In this document: piece after piece, positions 58,680 through 64,000 of the stretch
How positions within the stretch are numbered: position 1 is the stretch's first letter
How the letters are laid out: each line of letters starts with the position of its first letter
Assembly (NCBI GenBank): GCA_963741625.1
Contig: CAVUIT010000012.1
Location: 744,001 to 808,000 of the forward strand
Direction of reading: 5' to 3'
From: CAWBBA01 sp963741625
GTDB lineage: Bacteria; Desulfobacterota; Desulfomonilia; Desulfomonilales; Desulfomonilaceae
Length of the DNA stretch: 64,000 nucleotides
Notes under the pieces: generated by a model
Seen by the model: only the letters and a program-made list of their open reading frames with translations
Told to the model about the DNA's origin: nothing
The model's database searches: none
Translations under genes and position numbers: made by a program

Positions 58680-59923
58680 ATGCTGAGAGGGAACGACTGT
58701 GGTAAATGGGGAGCTATTGTGATCCTTTTGTCATTCGTCTTGTGCCTTGGCGTCGCGCCAACGTATGCCGCGGAGGGTCAGATCGTGCTGGGAGTTTGTG
58801 AGCCTCTATCCGGTCCAATGAAGGATGTGGGTGACCGGTATGTTGAGGGGGTGAAGTTCTCGGTAGAGAAGATCAACGCCAAAGGTGGAATCCTGGGGAA
58901 AAAGTTGGTTGTAGTGGCAGAAGACAGCCAGCTTAAAGCTGACGTGGCGAGCCGCAAAGCGACCAAGCTTATCCTTGAGGACAAGGCGGACTTCATCATG
59001 ACAGGCACGGGAACCCATGTTTGCAAGGCTATGATGAAGGTGGCGGAGGAGCACAAGAAAATTTGCCTCACCTATGGCACCGAAGGTGCGAGCACCACCG
59101 GGGTCGATTTCAATCCGTACACCTTCCGAGCTTGTCTGAACACTGACCAGCACTCCGCCGCGGTGGTGGAATACTTCGCCAAACACACAAATTACAAAAA
59201 GTTCTACATCCTCTGTCAAGACTATGCCTTTGGGCGAGAGGCGGCGGAGGGGTTCAAGAAGAAGCTGAAATCCATCCCTGGGGCCCAGGTTCTGGGTGAG
59301 GAGTTCCATCCCATCGGGTTGAAGGACTTTGCCCCGTACATTAGCAAGGTCATGGCGTCAGGTGCTGAAGTGGTCCTGACGGGAAACTATCGGGGTAGAT
59401 CTGGACAACCTCATCAAAACCGGGGCGTCCCTGGGTTGGAAGTGCATCACCGGCAACTACTTCCTCAACGACCCCCTGCGCATGCAAGTGGTCAAGGACG
59501 CGGCCATCGGGCAGCGTCACAGCGGACAGCTATATGATCACCGTGGACACACCCTCAAACAAAGAGTTTGTCAAGGAGTGGTATGACGCACACAAGACTA
59601 TGAGTATCGGATTTTGGTATCCGGACCTTTCCGTCGGCCGCTGCTACTACTCCATCCAGTGGCTGGCGGATGTCATCAAAAAGGCGGGAAGCACGGACGC
59701 GCAGAAAGTCATCGCAGCCTGGGAGGGAATGAGCTACGACATGCCCTGGGGCAAAGTCACCATGCGGCAGTGCGATCATCAGATGATTTCTCCAGGCGTG
59801 GCTGCTGTTATCGTTGCCAAGAGCGAGTTCTTCGATTTCCCCTATATTGGCAAGCCAACCATCATTCCCGCTGAGGCCATCACGGTTCCCCCTGCGGAGA
59901 CCGGAAACCCCAGATGTAAGTGA
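58680..59923 (+). CDS. livK: LIV-type ABC transporter substrate-binding protein (two frameshifts)
   Basis: Periplasmic binding protein of the livHMGF system. It has a signal peptide ending PTYAAEG, then VLGVCEPLSGPMKDVGDRYV and GTHVCKAMMKVAEEH. Two single extra C bases (59391 and 59512) break the frame. Removing them gives LTGNYGVDLDNLIKTGASLG, then KDAAIGSVTADSYMITVDTP, and one protein of 413 residues, the usual size. As written, pieces are 58680-59537 and 59534-59923. A strong AGGAAGGAGG precedes the ATG. Ligand unknown. Confidence 0.92.
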
Positions 59924-60203
59924 GTGGCGAACGAAGATGCAATCCCAAAGGGACGGTGGGCCGGGGGGCCTGCCATCCCTTTCTTCTTATCACCCTCACA
60001 GCTCCCCTCGGGGGCGGAGGTATTTGAAACCCGGTCACCTAGCGAGAAGGCGGAGTGGGAAGCCACCCTCAGGCTGCAACCTTATTTTGCCGCCGTTCCG
60101 GCAAGGAGGGATTTTGGCAGCCGGCTTTGCCAGCAGCCTCTTAAGTTTGCTGTCCAGAGGCTTTATTGCGCCAGAGTGGCAAAGACATCTTTCGAGGTAA
60201 AAG

Positions 60204-62108
60204 ATGCGGTTGGAAGAGATTCAGGTAGGAACAATTGCGGACCTGGAAGCAATAGAGAAAATTCCGATTCAGGAAAGGCTTCCATTTTTCAACACTTATG
60301 ATTTGATCAAACACGGTGCGGCCATAGACCCTGATGCCATCGCCATCAGCTTCCTGATGTCCGGCACGCAATATGCCAATCCGACACAGATCACCTATTC
60401 CGACTTTTTGGCACAGGTCACTCGAACAGCCAATCTATTCCATGACTTAGGGCTCGGCACCAGTGATGTGGTTTCCTATCTCTTGCCCAATTTACCGCAC
60501 TGCCACTATGTGCTCTGGGGAGGGCAGGCCGCAGGGATTGTCAACCCGATCAACCCCCTTTTGGAGCCCTCCACGATAAGTGAAATATGCAAATCGGCCA
60601 ACACAAAGATTCTCGTGGCGCTGGGGGAGTGGGAGGGCTCAAATATCTGGGAAAAAGTTTCAGCCGTACGCAAAGATTTGCCGAATCTGAAAGCTGTCAT
60701 AAGGGTTATGGGTCCCAGCAACGAACGTGAGGGGATTTACGGGTACGATGAAATTATCAGCCGGTACAATGGGAACAGTCTTGACTCAGGGCGACAGATC
60801 GAACCCGAGGACGTGGCTTCAATGTTTCACACCGGCGGGACTACCGGCACTCCTAAGCTCGCTCCACACACCCATTGCAACGAAGTCGCTATGCCCTTAA
60901 TGATGGTGCTGCATGGTGATCTCAGACGAGGTGAGGCCACCCTGTCCGGCCTGCCTCTTTTTCACGTGAATGGCACTACCGTGACCGGCTCATTTCCGTT
61001 TTCAATTGGTGCTCATGTGGTCATCCTTTCTCCACAAGGCTATCGAGATGCAAATGTCATCAAGAATTTCTACAAGATCGTTGAACATTATAAGGCAGTA
61101 AGTTTCTCTCTCGTTCCGACGGTCCTTTCGATGTTGCTGCAAGTTCCAACGGGCGATGCGGATATCTCTTCGCTTAGGTATGGCGTCTGCGGAGCCGCGC
61201 CGTTGTCCGTGGAACTTTTTCAGAAATTCGAAACCCACTCGGGAATGAAAATCTTGGAAGGATACGGACTAACTGAAGGCACATGCGCCTCGGCACGAAA
61301 TCCCTATTACGGCCAACGTAAAATAGGATCGATCGGACTGCGATTCCCGTATCAGGAGATGAAAATTCTAATAGTAAATGAGGCCGGTGAGTTCGTTCGA
61401 GAGGCCGAGTCAGGCGAGATCGGCTCCGTCTGTATCAAGGGGCCAAACGTGTTCAAAGGCTACCTGGACGACCGCCATAATGCCGGCATCTGGCCCAGGG
61501 ACGGCTGGCTTAATACAGGTGACCTGGGACGCCAGGACAGCGACGGGTACTTCTGGCTCACCGGCCGCAAGAAGGAACTTATCATACGGGGCGGTCATAA
61601 CATCGACCCAGCAGCAATTGAGGAGCCTCTCTATGCCATTCCAGGAGTCCAAATCGCGGCAGCTGTGGGCGCGCCTGATCCTCATTCTGGCGAAATTCCT
61701 GTAGCTTATGTACAACTTCAGCAGGGCATTGATCTTTCCCAGGAGGAGATTCTTGATCATTTGAGACAAACAGTCGGTGAGCGGGCAGCCATTCCCAGCC
61801 GGGTTTTCATTATCGACCAGATACCCCTCACGCCTGTAGGAAAAATCTTCAAACCGGCGCTTCGTTGGGATGCGATCAAAAGGGTCTATGAAAACGAACT
61901 TCAGAAACTGGGCGCACTTGCAGAATCCATAGAATTGAAAGTGGCCGAAGACAAAGTCCACGGCTCTTCGGTGGCTATCAAGATCACGGCTGCGCCCAAT
62001 GTTTCAGAAACCGAAATCACTAATAAAGTTTCCGAGGTGCTCGCCCTTTACACCGTGAAATATTACCTGGAGGTGACTTGCAACTCGTCGCAAGCCGAAT
62101 TGCACTGA
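60204..62108 (+). CDS. AMP-forming acyl-CoA synthetase/ligase
   Basis: Activates a carboxylic acid to its CoA thioester through an acyl-adenylate. The 634 residues have the P-loop motif FHTGGTTGTPKLAPHTH (about 209-225), EGYGLTEGTCASARNP (A5), WLNTGDLGRQDSDGYFWLTG with RKKELIIRGG (A7-A8) and the catalytic Lys in TPVGKIFKPALR (A10). About 80 residues follow A10, a longer tail than usual. GAGG lies seven bases before ATG 60204. Downstream of livK (280 bases, no gene between), it may activate the imported acid; the chain length or aromatic nature of the substrate cannot be read from sequence alone. Confidence 0.88.
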   Translation: MRLEEIQVGTIADLEAIEKIPIQERLPFFNTYDLIKHGAAIDPDAIAISFLMSGTQYANPTQITYSDFLAQVTRTANLFHDLGLGTSDVVSYLLPNLPHCHYVLWGGQAAGIVNPINPLLEPSTISEICKSANTKILVALGEWEGSNIWEKVSAVRKDLPNLKAVIRVMGPSNEREGIYGYDEIISRYNGNSLDSGRQIEPEDVASMFHTGGTTGTPKLAPHTHCNEVAMPLMMVLHGDLRRGEATLSGLPLFHVNGTTVTGSFPFSIGAHVVILSPQGYRDANVIKNFYKIVEHYKAVSFSLVPTVLSMLLQVPTGDADISSLRYGVCGAAPLSVELFQKFETHSGMKILEGYGLTEGTCASARNPYYGQRKIGSIGLRFPYQEMKILIVNEAGEFVREAESGEIGSVCIKGPNVFKGYLDDRHNAGIWPRDGWLNTGDLGRQDSDGYFWLTGRKKELIIRGGHNIDPAAIEEPLYAIPGVQIAAAVGAPDPHSGEIPVAYVQLQQGIDLSQEEILDHLRQTVGERAAIPSRVFIIDQIPLTPVGKIFKPALRWDAIKRVYENELQKLGALAESIELKVAEDKVHGSSVAIKITAAPNVSETEITNKVSEVLALYTVKYYLEVTCNSSQAELH

Positions 62109-62644
62109 GGTCGGTAGCTAAAGAATTGGCCGCGAGGAGGCCCCATGACACTATTGGAAAGGGGGCTTGGCCTGCCCCCAGAATATGCACCATTTGTTAA
62201 GTTAGAGGTATAATACCTTGTCCTCCCGGGATAGGGTAAGGATGTGCTGGCGCGGCGTGGACGATCCATGTCGTAAGCATTGCGGCGGGTACGGGCGGGA
62301 ACTGGCGAAAAGCGACTCGGCACGCGGCTGAACCTCCCTACGGAGCCCCTTACAGATATTTGAGGCATTAAGCGCCAAACCCCCCTCCCCCTGGGTATCC
62401 CTGGAACGAGGCTATCCTTGAAACAGGCATCGCCAGCACAGGAAATGCGCGACCACGGTTAATGCCATAGTCAAGCCAATTATTACGATTCCTTTTTTTG
62501 GCCAATGGATCACCAAGACGGGCCTCCCAATGCATTATCTATAATAAGATGTGAAGGCCTGATGTTCGATTCAAGAAATTCTGCGAATACGAATCCCCCA
62601 AATTTTGATTTTCATCGTCAGGTAATGGTGAGGCAACGGGCTGG
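62109..62644. other. intergenic region after the acyl-CoA ligase
   Basis: No gene is supported. A GC hairpin GGGGGC-TTGGCCT-GCCCCC (62160-62178) soon after the ligase could stop transcription, though no T run follows. Otherwise nothing identified. Confidence 0.4.
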
Positions 62645-62845
62645 CCAGAGAATCCGCTGAGAGACCAAAGCCTCCGGGAGCATAAATCCACAAGGATCAC
62701 AACCCACTACTCCCAGGCCGAACTGGAGAATTTAATCGCCGCTGCGAGTAAAGTATGTGGTGAGGGTGTTCGCAAAATGCCCACATTGGTCATCCTGAAG
62801 AAGCAAATCCGCCACCAGGATCTGTCCAAGGCAGCGGATTTCTAG
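62645..62845 (+). pseudogene. C-terminal remnant of a tyrosine-type integrase
   Basis: The frame reads REHKSTRITTHYSQAELENL followed by IAAASKVC and ends at TAG 62843-62845. This is the last part of a phage/island integrase: the catalytic His context (HKS) and the tyrosine in TTHYS are visible, but the rest of the catalytic domain and the N-terminus are missing. It ends nine bases before a tRNA-like fragment, the usual place of an integrase at its attachment site. Confidence 0.65.
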
Positions 62846-62853
62846 TCATTTCT

Positions 62854-62901
62854 TGGTGGAGCTGGACGGATGAAGCCGACGACCCCTTGAACCCCATGCA
62901 G
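62854..62901 (-). other. degenerate tRNA 3'-end remnant
   Basis: On the minus strand it ends in CTCCACCA and has ATGGGGTTCAAGGGGTCG where the anticodon arm and variable loop would be, but the T arm is damaged (bases missing around TTC). It resembles the fragment at 53195-53238 in layout and orientation. Probably an old attachment-site scar; could be chance similarity. Confidence 0.4.
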
Positions 62902-63566
62902 ATGGGAAAAGTAAATAACCAATACTTCAGCATAGTTCGGAGGTATCCCGTTGCAAGAATCCATGACAATCCATAACGGTCCATAACCCATTCCCGCAAA
63001 AGTCCCGCCCGTAACATCAGACGATTTATGGTTAAGGGCGAAGTGCGGTTTTTCCGGTGTTCAGAAGACCACGATTGCGACGACGGCGACGATGTTCCAC
63101 AATTATGTCGACCACATACCCCGACAGTAATAGTCATTCTCAAAAGTAATCACGAATTGTGAAGAGCAGTTCCTGGAAATTGGTAGCACCGGCCTCCGTG
63201 CCGGTGAAGAATTGGCCAAGAAATCACCCGGTTCTGGCCGGCAGGGACGCCGGCGCTACTGATTCTTCCCATTACGCGTATTGGATTCCTTCAAGACTTT
63301 TGAGAACTGGTATAAACGACTTTGCTTCCCTTTGAGCCTTTTCAGCCCATTTTGTTTCGGAACAGTAGAATCAGACGGAGCTCGCAAAGCGGGCCCAGCG
63401 CGCTGACTCGAACTTCCGTGATCTCGCCCCAACAATAGAGACCTGATCAGCCCCCATAATCAGCAGAGGATTTTTTGTGAACCATGGATTTCCGCCTTGA
63501 CTGGTTCCCCCAGACGGAGGAGAATGATACGTCAGATTCTGAAGATTCCGTCAGAAGGAGAGGCGA
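62902..63566. other. intergenic region with one repeat
   Basis: No gene is supported between the tRNA-like scar and the TetR gene. The only clear structure is the REP-like repeat at 63187-63254. Confidence 0.45.
63187..63254. repeat. REP-like double-hairpin repeat, copy 4
   Basis: CACCGGC-CTCCGT-GCCGGTG (63187-63206) and GCCGGC-AGGGAC-GCCGGC (63237-63254). Same two loops as the copy at 44780-44836, but in reversed order. The whole is enclosed by GGTAGCAC and GCGCTACT. Confidence 0.65.
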
Positions 63567-64000
63567 ATGAGTCCGTCCCCGCTGGGCGAGGGCAACGCGA
63601 AGCTCGAAAGGCTCCCTCGTCGAGAGCGAGAAAATCTGCGCCAGCGCGGAGAGATACTCGACGCCGCGCTAAGACTTTTCTCGGAAAAGGGGTATCACAA
63701 CGTCTCCATGCACGAGATCGCAAAGGAAGCAGAGTTCGGAATCGGAACTATATATAAATTCTTCGTTAATAAGGAGGACTTGCACAAAGTCCTTATTATG
63801 GAGACGGCAGAAAAATGGCACCATGCTGTCATACAGGTCCTCGAACAGGAACGGAATCCTTTTCGAGCCATTAAAAGATGCATCACCGTCCATCGGGAGC
63901 TGTTTTTTGATAATCTGCCCATCGTGCGCCTGTATTATGCCGAAACCAAAGGGGCGTGCTTCAACATAAAAACCGGTTTCGACCAAGACCTTCTTAAGCT
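63567..64000 (+). CDS. TetR/AcrR-family transcriptional regulator (truncated by window end)
   Basis: DNA-binding repressor. From ATG 63567 (AGGAG six bases upstream) the frame stays open to the window end for 144 codons. The N-terminal helix-turn-helix is plain: EILDAALRLFSEKGYHNVSM, HEIAKEAEFGIGTIYKFFVN and KEDLHKVL. The ligand-binding domain is cut. TetR genes next to acyl-CoA ligases often repress fatty- or aromatic-acid degradation, so regulation of the upstream transporter/ligase genes is possible but unproven. Confidence 0.93.
   Translation, partial: MSPSPLGEGNAKLERLPRRERENLRQRGEILDAALRLFSEKGYHNVSMHEIAKEAEFGIGTIYKFFVNKEDLHKVLIMETAEKWHHAVIQVLEQERNPFRAIKRCITVHRELFFDNLPIVRLYYAETKGACFNIKTGFDQDLLK

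Noticed and set aside
59924..60301. 125-codon open frame between livK and the acyl-CoA ligase
   Set aside because: No motif, overlaps the ligase start in another frame, and has no ribosome binding site of note.
1..64000. CRISPR array
   Set aside because: No regularly spaced direct repeats of 23-37 bases were seen; the repeats present are isolated palindromes.

Overview
This GC-rich window looks like the chromosome of an anaerobic member of the Desulfobacterota (former Deltaproteobacteria, Syntrophobacter/Desulfomonile-like). That placement is inferred from gene content: a complete-looking oxygen-independent (cbi-type) cobalamin pathway, a selenocysteine tRNA, a Pta-AckA acetate pair, a class II (archaeal-type) glyceraldehyde-3-phosphate dehydrogenase, a very large multi-PAS hybrid kinase, and a LIV-type ABC transporter next to an acyl-CoA synthetase. 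No 16S rRNA is present, so the placement is tentative.

Layout. 0-19 kb is housekeeping: penicillin-binding protein 1C, PII uridylyltransferase GlnD, recombinase XerD, then on the minus strand a secreted proline-rich protein, MutS, a condensation-type acyltransferase, a Nudix hydrolase overlapping a class II GAPDH, RNase G/E and GTPase EngB. These are followed by tRNA-Sec (selC) just downstream of a radical SAM gene, and by a divergent methylguanine-DNA methyltransferase. 19.1-35.8 kb is the cobalamin block: an AdoCbl riboswitch and intrinsic terminator, then cobU-cobT-cobD-cobQ-cbiB-cobB-cbiC-cbiX-cbiM-cbiN-cbiQ-cbiO-cbiD-cbiE-cbiL-cbiF-cbiG-cbiH-cbiJ, mostly with ATGA/TTGA stop-start overlaps. 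It covers cobalt uptake (CbiMNQO), cobalt insertion (CbiX), ring methylation and contraction, amidation, and lower-ligand activation. cbiT, cobS and a cobalamin adenosyltransferase gene are not seen and would have to be elsewhere.

35.9-47.5 kb holds an FtsX-type permease, the SOS pair lexA-dinB, ribosomal protein bL25, prs, pta-ackA and an MMPL/RND exporter. 47.9-53.0 kb is one hybrid histidine kinase with six PAS domains and a cysteine-rich GAF domain. 53.2-62.9 kb is bracketed by tRNA 3'-end remnants and the tail of an integrase. It contains an SRAP (YedK) protein, about 1 kb of non-coding DNA, livHMGFK and an AMP-forming acyl-CoA ligase. The window ends in a truncated TetR regulator.

Two features run through the window. 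First, at least eighteen single-base indels interrupt otherwise well-conserved genes (mutS, cobD, cobB, cbiM, cbiD, cbiE, cbiL, cbiG, the FtsX permease, the kinase, livK). Almost all are +1 insertions, often in short G/C runs, and removing them restores full family-length proteins. This looks more like sequence error than gene decay, except perhaps in cbiM. Second, the intergenic spaces carry several families of short palindromic repeats, including a pair of MITE-like elements with GAAACTGTCTCAAAA ends and REP-like double hairpins with conserved loops.
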